Shown piece by piece: positions 14,446-20,478 of a stretch of 21,185 nt of DNA; position 1 is the stretch's first letter, and each line of letters begins with the position of its first letter. This DNA comes from a virus: the IMG/VR virus record IMGVR_UViG_3300017605_000497, positions 1 through 21,185 of that record; one strand, given 5' to 3'. A program made the translations under genes and the position numbers. Below the pieces are notes generated by a model, which saw only the letters and a program-made list of their open reading frames with translations, had not been told where the DNA came from and made no database searches.

Positions 14446-15756
14446 TTATCCCCCGAACACGGCGAACCTATCGAGACGTTCATTGAAATCCTCATCCGCT
14501 TCTGTCTTGCGAGGGATGCCGAGTGGCTTTTCACCAGCTCCCCAAACGCTCAACGCCAAGCTCATCACACGGTCGTCATGCAATCCATCTGGCACAGTGA
14601 CCTGCACTTTTCCGTTCTTTGTCAAAGAGTATTGGAATGATTCAAGCTCACTCATCAACCCCTCGTCATTCGGCATTTTGATGCGGTCTTGCTCGATCAT
14701 GATGGCCAGGTTGTCGAGCAACTGGCGGCGGCGCTTTCCCGTGAACGTGACGGCCTCTTCCTGCCCCTCCTTGGCGTCACGGTCGATCTCGACACCCATT
14801 GCGATCAAGTCATCCACAATCGGGTCGCCAAGCCCTGTGCTGTCGATACGCACCACTGGCTGTTTCCAACGGTAATAGCTGGCCTCGATCTTGGCTTTCT
14901 GCATCGGCCAGTCCACCTGGTTGAAACGCGTCTGCTCCCCCACCTTGAAGGTGTTGAGACAGAACGGTGTGATGACCGTCCAGTCCTGGTATTTGGCCAA
15001 GTCAACGCCAAGTTGGTAGCTGTAGCCCGCCAAAGGCAAGACGTTCTCTTCGAGCTTGAGCAGATCGTAGGTGTTCGTACGGATGCGACGGAAGAATGAC
15101 GTTGCGCTCTCGATGAACTCGCACTCATACTCCTGGCCGAAGAAGGCCGCTGTGGTCGTATTCTTGGCTTCAGCGAGGTCTTCAGGGCGAATGATGCCAG
15201 ACGTAGACGCCTTCATCATCGACGAGTGCCAGTTCGGGTTCTGGTTCTGCGAAGCATGTGTGTACTTGGCAAAGAAATCGTTGCGACCCTTTGGCGTACC
15301 CAAGAACCACGTCCACGCCGCTGGATTGGCTGTCATGATCGGTTGCACGATCCCCGACCACACTTCTGGCTTCATGTCGCCGTATTCATCCAAAACAACG
15401 CCACGAGGGTTCGGGCCTCGGAGAGAATCAGGTTTATCAGCCCCAAGCACGTACAAGATCGAACCGTTGGGGAACTTGATCGTGAGGTCTGAGTTGTTGC
15501 GCTTGTCCCAAATGTCAGGCGGACAATACTTGGGAAGCATCTCTGGCTCTTCCCAGACGATCTTCTTAGCTTGGTTCAGGAACGGAGCCACGTACCAGTA
15601 CGTCCCCCGAACTGTCATCGCCCAGCGAAGCAGCTCGTTGATCGCCATTGAGGTCTTCCAGCACTTGCGGTGCCACACCCCCACCTTGAACCTCGCTGGA
15701 TTGGCCATGAACGCTTGCTGGTGAGGCGCTGGCGTCCAATTGTACGGAATGTTCAT
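14446..15756 (-). CDS. terL: Terminase large subunit (ATPase and nuclease)
   Basis: A 436-residue DNA-packaging motor. The opening NWTPAPHQQAF is a typical adenine-binding Q region. A deviant Walker A, VWHRKCWKTS (27-36), is followed by Walker B VVLDEY (120-125) and the coupling motif GTPKG (153-157). The nuclease domain has acidic residues at Asp252 (LGVDLAKYQDW), Asp305 (VRIDSTG) and Asp394/395 (DGLHDDR). The usual Walker glycine before Lys is Trp33, which is odd. The gene start overlaps the small-terminase frame by 191 nt. No Shine-Dalgarno is seen at ATG 15756. Confidence 0.93.
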   Translation of the reverse strand: MNIPYNWTPAPHQQAFMANPARFKVGVWHRKCWKTSMAINELLRWAMTVRGTYWYVAPFLNQAKKIVWEEPEMLPKYCPPDIWDKRNNSDLTIKFPNGSILYVLGADKPDSLRGPNPRGVVLDEYGDMKPEVWSGIVQPIMTANPAAWTWFLGTPKGRNDFFAKYTHASQNQNPNWHSSMMKASTSGIIRPEDLAEAKNTTTAAFFGQEYECEFIESATSFFRRIRTNTYDLLKLEENVLPLAGYSYQLGVDLAKYQDWTVITPFCLNTFKVGEQTRFNQVDWPMQKAKIEASYYRWKQPVVRIDSTGLGDPIVDDLIAMGVEIDRDAKEGQEEAVTFTGKRRRQLLDNLAIMIEQDRIKMPNDEGLMSELESFQYSLTKNGKVQVTVPDGLHDDRVMSLALSVWGAGEKPLGIPRKTEADEDFNERLDRFAVFGG

Positions 15757-16222
15757 TTGTTTTGTTGATGGCGGTTGCCAAAGGATCAGATGCGCCGAAC
15801 GTCATCACGTTGATCGTGTTGCCATTCGAGGTCACGTCAGTTTCAGTCTTGTCTTTCATGCCCAAGTTATTCTTTGCAAAGAAGATGGCGAACTGTGGAT
15901 TTGCAGCCCCATTCATCCCCGCTTGAAGCACAAAACGCTTCTGTAATGCCTTCGCACGTGCGTATGCGGCGGAGTATCCCACGTACTTGTCTTTGTACTC
16001 TGGCTTCGCCCATTCAACCAAAGTGTCACCGTCTACATCAATTTCATGCGCAAAACCCTCAAACGTCGGCATCAGCTTACGCATTGTCTGGTACGGCTTG
16101 CCCTTGGTGTCGTAGATCAATTCGCTAGCGTCAACATCGAAATACTCAATGATCCTGTCGTTGATTTCAGGCGTCCATTTTGTTGGTTGGCCAGCGATAT
16201 TTGGCTTTGTTTCCCCCTCCAT
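15566..16222 (-). CDS. terS: Terminase small subunit (DNA-recognition)
   Basis: The preferred start at ATG 16222 gives 218 residues. The text WTPEINDRIIEYFDV, DTLVEWAKPEY, YSAAYARAKALQ and NPQFAIFFAKNNLGMKDKTE is typical of small terminases with an N-terminal DNA-binding helical domain (P22-gp3-like style). An upstream ATG at 16276 would add 18 residues, but these cover a plus-strand promoter. 16222 sits seven bases after an extended -10. The last 60 or so residues overlap terL in another frame and are low-complexity, so they may be a by-product of the overlap. Confidence 0.75.
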   Translation of the reverse strand: MEGETKPNIAGQPTKWTPEINDRIIEYFDVDASELIYDTKGKPYQTMRKLMPTFEGFAHEIDVDGDTLVEWAKPEYKDKYVGYSAAYARAKALQKRFVLQAGMNGAANPQFAIFFAKNNLGMKDKTETDVTSNGNTINVMTFGASDPLATAINKTNEHSVQLDASASPASVHGQSSEVQGGGVAPQVLEDLNGDQRAASLGDDSSGDVLVRGSVPEPS

Positions 16223-16229
16223 TTCCTCC

Positions 16230-16238
16230 ATTATAGCA
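16230..16238 (-). promoter_or_regulatory. Extended -10 promoter of the small terminase gene
   Basis: TGC-TATAAT on the minus strand, hexamer 16235-16230, is seven bases before ATG 16222. No -35 is apparent. It lies back to back with the plus-strand promoter at 16242-16270. Confidence 0.5.
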
Positions 16239-16241
16239 TAC

Positions 16242-16270
16242 TTGACAGGTTCCACGGCCTGAAATATACT
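16242..16270 (+). promoter_or_regulatory. Sigma70-type promoter of the cloverleaf RNA
   Basis: TTGACA (16242-16247), 17-base spacer, TATACT (16265-16270). This is the best -35/-10 pair in the window. The expected start near 16277 lies just before the cloverleaf. It faces away from terS. Confidence 0.7.
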
Positions 16271-16276
16271 TGACAT

Positions 16277-16380
16277 GGCTTATGATCCAAGCTAAACTGA
16301 TATTGTCAGTACAACCCAAACAGGGACTGCACAAAGCAGTGCTTGGATCACGCACGAACCCGTCCTTGTGACGGGCTTTT
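16277..16380 (+). ncRNA. Candidate small RNA: 66-nt cloverleaf followed by terminator
   Basis: Right after the promoter, 16284-16349 can fold into a four-way junction. A perfect nine-pair outer stem (GATCCAAGC / GCTTGGATC) encloses ACTGA-tattg-TCAGT, CCC-aaaca-GGG and ACTGC-acaaa-GCAGT. The last hairpin directly abuts both its neighbours, allowing coaxial stacking. A CCCGTC/GACGGG hairpin with CTTTT follows. The size recalls a tRNA, but there is no T-loop signature or anticodon arm. The same fold is possible on the minus strand, so a DNA site (packaging or recombination) is an alternative. Confidence 0.55.
16359..16380 (+). terminator. Terminator-like hairpin of the small RNA
   Basis: CCCGTC-cttgt-GACGGG followed by CTTTT. 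An outer ACGCA/TGCGT pairing flanks it. The T-run is short, so read-through into the downstream leader is possible. Confidence 0.5.
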
Positions 16381-16653
16381 GCGTTGCCATGTGATCGGGA
16401 CAGGAGTAGACCCAACTTCGACGGCAGATCATCCCCAAATAAGTGCCGTGTATAAGGGGTTCGACGCGGACACCTCAAACTCGTCCTGGAATGTCGAAAG
16501 GCGAAAGTAATGTGCGCCGCCAAACTGGAGCATCCCAGCAAGTGCGTACAGCCCTCTCCCAGTATCAAGGGAAATAGAGGGTGCAGACGATCAAGTCCAT
16601 CGCGGGACATTCCCTTTGCGTTTCCTAAATCTGAGCCAAGAATCATACTCAAT
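16381..16653 (+). other. Gene-free stretch with further RNA-like structure
   Basis: No convincing gene is found on either strand. Visible structure: a possible H-type pseudoknot (ACGGCA 16421-16426 with TGCCGT 16444-16449; loop CCCC 16433-16436 with GGGG 16456-16459); GGCG...CGCC near 16500-16519; CTGG-agcatc-CCAG; and a nested hairpin at 16552-16581 (CCCTCT-CCC-agtatcaa-GGG-aaat-AGAGGG). It could be the leader of the plus-strand zinc-ribbon gene, a longer non-coding RNA, or a packaging/replication site. Confidence 0.4.
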
Positions 16654-16857
16654 ATGATCGACCTGTCGAAGCTCAAACCCTGCAAGGTATGCGGAAGAAA
16701 CGACTGGCACTTCCAGGACGTTTGGGCTGGTCTGGTCACTGTGTCCTGCGGCTACTGTTTTGATGACTCCCACTTTATGATCGAGAACGCAACCCAGCCC
16801 AACGCACAGAGCGGAGCCATCCAAACCCAGTCGAGTATCGCAAGGCGCTTCATGTGA
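16654..16857 (+). CDS. Small zinc-ribbon protein, Lar-like
   Basis: A 67-residue protein from ATG 16654: LKPCKVCGRNDWHF, then VSCGYCFDD, giving CxxC-(about 22)-CxxC as in small phage zinc ribbons such as Lar-type restriction-alleviation proteins (similarity in pattern only). It is the only inner gene on the plus strand and ends 15 bases from the convergent gene. The frame extends upstream, but the earlier residues look random. Expression would come from read-through of the 16242 promoter, as no clear closer one exists. Confidence 0.5.
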   Translation: MIDLSKLKPCKVCGRNDWHFQDVWAGLVTVSCGYCFDDSHFMIENATQPNAQSGAIQTQSSIARRFM

Positions 16858-16872
16858 ATAACTTGTGGACAA

Positions 16873-17127
16873 TCAGTTTGATAGCTTCACGTCAGTACCG
16901 TCAATCCTACTTGTCAAATGCCAGCCATCACACTTCCTGCATCGGTAGGTGGCGAGCAAGATGCCTTTGTTGAAATACTGTTTGTTGGCGAAGTCCTCAG
17001 CCGATGCGTAGTCGTAGATGAACTTCTTGCCACAGCGGATGCGTGATGAAAACCGTTGGTAGACCTTTTCGCCACGGATGTACTCGACCTGCGGGTGATC
17101 CGTACCCCAAAGAGGCTTCTTGCGCAT
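16873..17127 (-). CDS. Small Cys-rich hypothetical protein (zinc-binding?)
   Basis: From ATG 17127 (upstream stop joined as TGA-T-ATG) this encodes 84 residues with SRIRCGKKFIYDY, FANKQYFNKG and, near the end, YRCRKCDGWHLTSR. The CxxC..WHLTSR end is seen in many small bacterial and phage proteins with a zinc knuckle. Only one CxxC is present, so Cys42-region and His may complete the site. It is the last gene of the right-hand minus operon. Confidence 0.65.
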   Translation of the reverse strand: MRKKPLWGTDHPQVEYIRGEKVYQRFSSRIRCGKKFIYDYASAEDFANKQYFNKGILLATYRCRKCDGWHLTSRIDGTDVKLSN

Positions 17128-17128
17128 A

Positions 17129-17320
17129 TCACTTGAAGTCGTTGATGTCGTAGTGGTTGAACATCTTTTTTGACATGCTCTCGGCAAAATCATCGGACTT
17201 GCTGAGCTTGCGTGCCTTCCGACGCACAAGACGCGCGGCAGTCTTCTTCGCGCCGTCTGAGTTGGTACCAGACGGCCAAGAGCGTTTGCGCCAGTCCTTG
17301 CGGGTGAGGTGCTTGGCCAT
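17129..17320 (-). CDS. Small very basic hypothetical protein
   Basis: A 63-residue protein, strongly Lys/Arg-rich (MAKHLTRKDWRKRSW, then KKTAARLVRRKARKLSK), with an acidic/aromatic tail ending MFNHYDINDFK. Composition suggests nucleic-acid binding. An extended -10 (TGC-TATAAT) ends eight bases before ATG 17320 and overlaps the stop of the previous gene; GGGGG lies between. No family recognised. Confidence 0.65.
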   Translation of the reverse strand: MAKHLTRKDWRKRSWPSGTNSDGAKKTAARLVRRKARKLSKSDDFAESMSKKMFNHYDINDFK

Positions 17321-17328
17321 ATACCCCC

Positions 17329-17337
17329 ATTATAGCA
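17329..17337 (-). promoter_or_regulatory. Extended -10 overlapping a stop codon
   Basis: TGC-TATAAT on the minus strand, hexamer 17334-17329, includes the TAA stop of the upstream gene and ends eight bases before ATG 17320. The spacing equals that at the portal gene. It could be a chance match, since the stop codon supplies part of it. Confidence 0.4.
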
Positions 17338-17530
17338 AACCTGCACGCCGCATCTTGGCTTCCATTGTGTCGGCTTCAGGCGATGCCATGACCTTCGTGA
17401 ACTCAGTGTGGTCAATCTCAAACTCCCGACAGAATCGGGTCACGAATGGCGTCATGGGGTCACCACCTGCCTTCAGGTATGAGACGATCATATGGAACGT
17501 CTTTTTGGCTTCAGGTGGGATTTTCTTCAT
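17330..17530 (-). CDS. Small hypothetical protein (66 aa)
   Basis: Starts at ATG 17530, which overlaps the TGA of the upstream gene as ATGA. The product begins MKKIPPEAKKTFHMIVSYL and contains TRFCREFEIDHTEFTKVM, a helical, helix-turn-helix-sized protein. A GTG at 17575 would extend it but is less likely given the overlap. No family recognised. Confidence 0.6.
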   Translation of the reverse strand: MKKIPPEAKKTFHMIVSYLKAGGDPMTPFVTRFCREFEIDHTEFTKVMASPEADTMEAKMRRAGLL

Positions 17531-17781
17531 GACCAAAGACGCTTTGGAAGGATGAACGGCAACGATGCGAAACACTTGCTGTGCAGCTCAAACAGGAGTT
17601 TGGTGTGCTTACGATCCGTCAGCGTGCTTTCGTAGCACTTGATACTCAGGCCACGGATGCCCTTCTTACACAGTTTGCATGAGGGTAGTTTCGTCTCCTT
17701 CTTCCCAGTAGATGCGGCGGATGTAGAGCAGGGCTTCGTTGACCGCTTCGAGGTTTGTTTCCTTGTCTGAGTTTTCTTCAT
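17527..17781 (-). CDS. Small zinc-finger-like protein overlapping the nucleotidyltransferase gene
   Basis: From ATG 17781 this gives 84 residues. The first 33 are basic and overlap the nucleotidyltransferase frame. Then comes PSCKLCKKGIRGLSIKCYE and later LFELHSKCFASL, a CxxC...C...HxxC pattern suited to binding zinc. The part after 17666 is clearly protein-like, and the gene ends in ATGA with the next. No start codon exists between 17781 and the Cys cluster, so the 116-nt overlap seems real. Confidence 0.55.
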   Translation of the reverse strand: MKKTQTRKQTSKRSTKPCSTSAASTGKKETKLPSCKLCKKGIRGLSIKCYESTLTDRKHTKLLFELHSKCFASLPFILPKRLWS

Positions 17782-18361
17782 AGGCTGTAGCAATGTCACG
17801 TTCAAGTTTTGTTGCAAGGTCGAGGACTTGACCGCGCGTCATTTCCTGGTTGCGGATGGCGCGGAGCATTTGGTGCATGACTGGCTCGACTTCCTGCACG
17901 TTGATCGGCAAGACCCCGTGGTACAAAAGGTGTGTTCCCTGCCAAAGCGTGCGGATGTAGGCCACGGCAAACTTCCACGCACGCCCGTCCTTGTCGTCCA
18001 GGAACTTCTTGCGCTGGTTCATGGAGTACCCACGGAAGGCGTCAAACACCCCACGGGAGTTCCACACATGAGGGAAGAGGGCGCGTACCATGTCCCCTGC
18101 CTTTGTGGTCGATTTGAGGGGCGAGCAGAACGCTTCCAGGATCGTTGGGTTGCACTTGGTTGCGAGGTGCAGGAAGTGGCCGATCTCCCATGAGGTGTCG
18201 TCAACGTCACCCTCGATCCAGTGGGTTGTCTTCGGGTTCGCTCCCAGACCAAGTATACGGGTCGTAGGCACGGCGAACACCCCACGGTAGTCGTAGTCGC
18301 TTGTTTCGTCATTCAGGCCGTGTGCGCGGCTTCCGACGAGGCATTTGAAGAGTTCTTGCAT
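17666..18361 (-). CDS. Predicted nucleotidyltransferase (COG3541-like)
   Basis: A 231-residue protein with the polymerase-beta superfamily signature CLVGSRAHGLNDETSDYDYRGVF: Gly10-Ser11 for the nucleotide and Asp22/Asp24 for metal. THWIEGDVDDTSWEIGHFL follows, then a helical domain (KCNPTILEAFCSP, RAWKFAVAYIRTLWQG) as in COG3541/YcgL-type enzymes common in phages. The substrate is unknown. The start lies within the previous gene (49-nt overlap). Its end overlaps the zinc-finger-like gene. The short sequence before the GS motif is normal for this group. Confidence 0.8.
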   Translation of the reverse strand: MQELFKCLVGSRAHGLNDETSDYDYRGVFAVPTTRILGLGANPKTTHWIEGDVDDTSWEIGHFLHLATKCNPTILEAFCSPLKSTTKAGDMVRALFPHVWNSRGVFDAFRGYSMNQRKKFLDDKDGRAWKFAVAYIRTLWQGTHLLYHGVLPINVQEVEPVMHQMLRAIRNQEMTRGQVLDLATKLERDIATAYEENSDKETNLEAVNEALLYIRRIYWEEGDETTLMQTV

Positions 18362-18663
18362 ATCAATATTTGGTCGAGGAGGTCGAGGATATCAGAGCAA
18401 GCGGCAAAATAGGAAATAACCATCGTGAACCGTTGTGCTGGGTCAAGCCCATCCAAATAAATATTAGGGTCTTCTTTCAACTTCTCCACCTTCCCTCTCA
18501 ATTCCTTCATCTTCTCGCGTACCGCTTTAGTCTGCACCTTTTTGATGAACATTGCCATTTCGTATGGGTTGACACGCCAAACACCATCAACGGTGTCTTC
18601 TTGCAACTGCGAGCTTGTGAACGTCTCCAAGAACTCGCCGATCCACCATTCTTTTTTGGGCAT
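18313..18663 (-). CDS. Hypothetical helical protein (116 aa)
   Basis: Begins MPKKEWWIGEFLETF and contains a Lys/Glu coiled-coil-like helix (VREKMKELRGKVEKL), a DGLDPAQRF turn and a hydrophobic VISYFAACSDILDLLDQI helix. ATG 18663 follows the upstream stop as TGA-T-ATG. Its last 16 codons overlap the nucleotidyltransferase start. It may partner that enzyme; no family recognised. Confidence 0.6.
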   Translation of the reverse strand: MPKKEWWIGEFLETFTSSQLQEDTVDGVWRVNPYEMAMFIKKVQTKAVREKMKELRGKVEKLKEDPNIYLDGLDPAQRFTMVISYFAACSDILDLLDQILICKNSSNASSEAAHTA

Positions 18664-18664
18664 A

Positions 18665-18880
18665 TCAACAGCAACCTTTGTTGCAGTATCCGTTTACGTC
18701 GATTGAATGAGGTTTTTCGTTTTTCGCGTTCCAACCCGCACTGATTTTCTCGATCTTGCCGTGACACTTGGGACAGTCGGCAGGCCATTGGTCGGTCACA
18801 ATAACGCCCTGCACTCCAAACGCTACGTTCATTTGGTACTTGCAATCTACGCACTGAACGGTGTCTTGGATGAAGCTCAT
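18665..18880 (-). CDS. Small Cys-rich zinc-ribbon protein
   Basis: A 71-residue protein with CVDCKYQMNV near residue 10 and CPKCHGKIEKI near residue 36, giving CxxC-(about 23)-CxxC as in zinc ribbons. A further GYCNKGCC ends it. ATG 18880 overlaps the stop of the upstream 47-aa gene as ATGA. AAAAGG directly precedes the start but is too close for a normal ribosome binding site. Confidence 0.65.
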   Translation of the reverse strand: MSFIQDTVQCVDCKYQMNVAFGVQGVIVTDQWPADCPKCHGKIEKISAGWNAKNEKPHSIDVNGYCNKGCC

Positions 18881-19020
18881 ACCTTTTCGATCTCATCAAA
18901 CGGTACGAACTCGTCCACCTTGCTCGAAACGATCCAGGACACAGCGTCCTTGAACACATTTGCGACCGTGTGGACTTCACCTGTCGCGATCACGCGGAAC
19001 TTGTCACCTGGTTTATACAT
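18877..19020 (-). CDS. Small hypothetical protein (47 aa)
   Basis: A short frame from ATG 19020 to TGA 18877 encodes MYKPGDKFRVIATGEVHTV, then SWIVSSKVDEFVPFDEIEKV. It reads like a KOW/SH3-type small beta-barrel (PGDKFRV..TGEVHTV), a form typical of mini phage proteins. Its start lies inside the upstream gene (31-nt overlap) and its end forms ATGA with the next. Confidence 0.6.
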   Translation of the reverse strand: MYKPGDKFRVIATGEVHTVANVFKDAVSWIVSSKVDEFVPFDEIEKV

Positions 19021-19133
19021 AGTTTTTCGTAACACTCAAGGTGAATGATGACTGGCATCCCGTCTTCCGCCTTCATCATGACAGGAAGACGAAACGGGAT
19101 TGGATATTCGCAAACGGGGCAGATCATTTCCAT
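18990..19133 (-). CDS. Tiny zinc-finger-like protein (47 aa)
   Basis: ATG 19133 follows the HicA-like stop as TGA-A-ATG. The product has MICPVCEYPIPFR near the start and IIHLECYEKLC later, giving CxxC...HxxC for one zinc site. After that it runs on in a frame overlapping the next gene until 18990. Residues after the last Cys are probably just overlap. Confidence 0.5.
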   Translation of the reverse strand: MEMICPVCEYPIPFRLPVMMKAEDGMPVIIHLECYEKLCINQVTSSA

Positions 19134-19134
19134 T

Positions 19135-19350
19135 TCAGTGTATTTCGTAGCCGCATCGTCGGACGCGTGCTTTGACGTTTAGTAGTGCGCGATGATCGCT
19201 CGGTGATGATGCCATCGTGAGCATCGGTTTCGTTTTGTCTGGCGGGAACATCTTGTAGTGGTTCGAGCCATCACGGGAAATGCGCCAGCCAGCCCGTGAC
19301 AGCTCATCTAAAATATCGTTTATCTCTCGTTTTAGGTGGTGTGAACTCAT
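19135..19350 (-). CDS. HicA-like (YcfA) dsRBD-fold protein
   Basis: From ATG 19350, which overlaps the previous stop as ATGA, this encodes 71 residues: INDILDELSRAGWRISRDGSNHYKMFPPD, then SPSDHRALLNVKARVRRCG. The GW..SRDGSNHYK core with His31 matches the HicA toxin active-site region (mRNA interferase family). No HicB-like antitoxin is adjacent; the neighbours are a membrane protein and a zinc protein. It may be a phage orphan acting on host mRNA, or an RNA-binding protein without toxicity. Confidence 0.75.
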   Translation of the reverse strand: MSSHHLKREINDILDELSRAGWRISRDGSNHYKMFPPDKTKPMLTMASSPSDHRALLNVKARVRRCGYEIH

Positions 19351-19508
19351 AGGCTGAAAATCCAAGCAAGAAACGCTATATTGATGAGTGTCGAAATTGC
19401 TACTTGTACTTTCGTGCGTGGCGGGCGCGGTTTGTCGATCAACATGATTGCAGCGACTACATCCAACAGGATCAGAACTCCAAAGATGATTTTGAGGTAA
19501 ATTGGCAT
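19347..19508 (-). CDS. Small two-helix membrane protein (53 aa)
   Basis: A frame from ATG 19508 to TGA 19347 with two hydrophobic helices (about residues 4-24 and 37-52) separated by a basic DKPRPPRTK loop. It ends in ATGA with the HicA-like gene. Upstream, an inverted repeat GGGGATA...TATCCCC (about 19515-19540) lies just before the start and could be an operator or RNA hairpin. Role unknown. Confidence 0.6.
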   Translation of the reverse strand: MPIYLKIIFGVLILLDVVAAIMLIDKPRPPRTKVQVAISTLINIAFLAWIFSL

Positions 19509-19580
19509 AATTGGGGATAAAAGTTATCCACTATCCCCTCTTCATCGGATGCCCCTAAAATGCTGTTTTTGGGCGTTTTT

Positions 19581-19617
19581 GGGGTGGGGGAGTGCGGTAG
19601 GGGAGGGGAGTGTGGGG
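19581..19617 (+). repeat. G-quadruplex-forming G-tracts
   Basis: The plus strand has five runs of four or more G with short spacers (GGGG-t-GGGGG-n9-GGGG-a-GGGG-n5-GGGG), a strong G4 pattern. It lies in the gap of about 110 bases between two minus genes; the transcript would be C-rich, so the G4 would be on the template strand. The rest of the gap has CCCCAAAA...TTTTAGGGG on the minus strand. Confidence 0.6.
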
Positions 19618-19881
19618 TTATTTGTGGTCGTCCAGCTCACGTATGATGGCGTCGCGCATGAGCAGGAGGTCAGCACGGCTCATGATGATTTCCACGTGGT
19701 ACATCTTGCGATGCCGCCAAAGCTGTTTCAGAAGTGACCAGATGCCCTGCGGACGTGAGACGTGGGTGAACCAATGCTCATCCATCCAGTGATTCAACTC
19801 GATGTACTCGTCGCAACAGTGGCCGTCGTTGCCGTCACAGACGAACCACGTGCGCGATTTCGATTCATTTTGCAGAACCAT
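19618..19881 (-). CDS. Hypothetical protein (87 aa)
   Basis: From ATG 19881 (17-nt overlap with the Fic gene end) this encodes an aromatic-rich protein: WFVCDGNDGHCCDEYIELNH, then WMDEHWF, and a helical RADLLLMRDAIIREL end. Cys/His/Asp content hints at metal binding, but no family is recognised. It is followed by the G-rich gap, so it may end the first part of the right operon. Confidence 0.6.
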   Translation of the reverse strand: MVLQNESKSRTWFVCDGNDGHCCDEYIELNHWMDEHWFTHVSRPQGIWSLLKQLWRHRKMYHVEIIMSRADLLLMRDAIIRELDDHK

Positions 19882-20362
19882 ATTCACGAAGGGTCTGATA
19901 GTAATACTGATGCAGGAATGAGCGCTCGAACTTCCAGCCGTAACTCTTCATCTTGTTGAGCCACAGCAAGCGTCCAACGCGACCGTTCCCATCCTCAAAT
20001 GGGTGGATCGCCTCGAAACGATTGTGCGCTTCCCAGGCCGTCATGTCGCGCCAGTCAGCACAGAAGCTCGCAATGAGTTCAGGAACCTCGAAAGGAAGTG
20101 GCGCAACCCACGATCCAACACGTACTGGAACCTTGCGGAACATGCCGAGCCTGATGCTGTTCTGTTTCGCCATCTCTTCGCCAAGCAGTTCGTGGATTTT
20201 ACAGATGCGATTTGGCGTCATGTTGACTTGGTGAAGTGCGAACTCAGCGGCGGCCATCGGCAGTTTGTCCCACATCTCACCTTCGATCTGGTTGGATTCA
20301 ATCAGGAAGGCTTCAAGTCTATCCAACTCGTTTGCTTTTTTCATGGCTTCGTACAGGCTCAT
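19865..20362 (-). CDS. Fic-domain protein with N-terminal inhibitory motif
   Basis: A 165-residue protein. The catalytic Fic motif HPFEDGNGRVGR (120-131) is intact, including the His needed to transfer AMP (or another nucleotide group) to target hydroxyls. An N-terminal SNQIEG (23-28) fits the [S/T]xxxE[G/N] inhibitory helix of self-restrained class II Fic proteins. ATG 20362 overlaps the small membrane-protein stop as ATGA. The context of a phage accessory operon suggests modification of a host or competitor protein. Confidence 0.88.
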   Translation of the reverse strand: MSLYEAMKKANELDRLEAFLIESNQIEGEMWDKLPMAAAEFALHQVNMTPNRICKIHELLGEEMAKQNSIRLGMFRKVPVRVGSWVAPLPFEVPELIASFCADWRDMTAWEAHNRFEAIHPFEDGNGRVGRLLWLNKMKSYGWKFERSFLHQYYYQTLREYGSAK

Positions 20363-20478
20363 ACTTTTCGTTTCTTCATGACTAGGTGAGCGATATAAAC
20401 GTGAGCGGCGACGAGAATCAGGTGAAAAGCGGCGAAGCACCACAAGAGGCCGATCAGCAGTATGCTAGGACAGTTCAT
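20359..20478 (-). CDS. Single-pass mini membrane protein (39 aa)
   Basis: A frame from ATG 20478 to TGA 20359 with one long hydrophobic stretch (about residues 5-35, LLIGLLWCFAAFHLILV) and a basic KKRK end. ATGA overlaps exist on both sides (HAD-like gene before, Fic gene after), which supports real translation. Function unknown. Confidence 0.55.
   Translation of the reverse strand: MNCPSILLIGLLWCFAAFHLILVAAHVYIAHLVMKKRKV

Noticed and set aside
16284-16349. Calling the cloverleaf a true tRNA
   Set aside because: The T-like loop has five bases with no TTC signature, the middle arm has only three pairs, and no conserved bases at usual tRNA positions are seen.
16441-16475. tmRNA or tRNA T-arm in GGGGTTCGACG text
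   Set aside because: No matching acceptor or T-stem partner and no tag-peptide or tmRNA 5' part are found nearby.
16167-16739. Long minus-strand frame across the terS upstream region
   Set aside because: It covers the promoter and structured RNA region, its residues look random, and it overlaps terS in a different frame.
19020-19620. HicB antitoxin partner
   Set aside because: Neighbours of the HicA-like gene are a membrane protein and a tiny zinc protein; neither resembles HicB.
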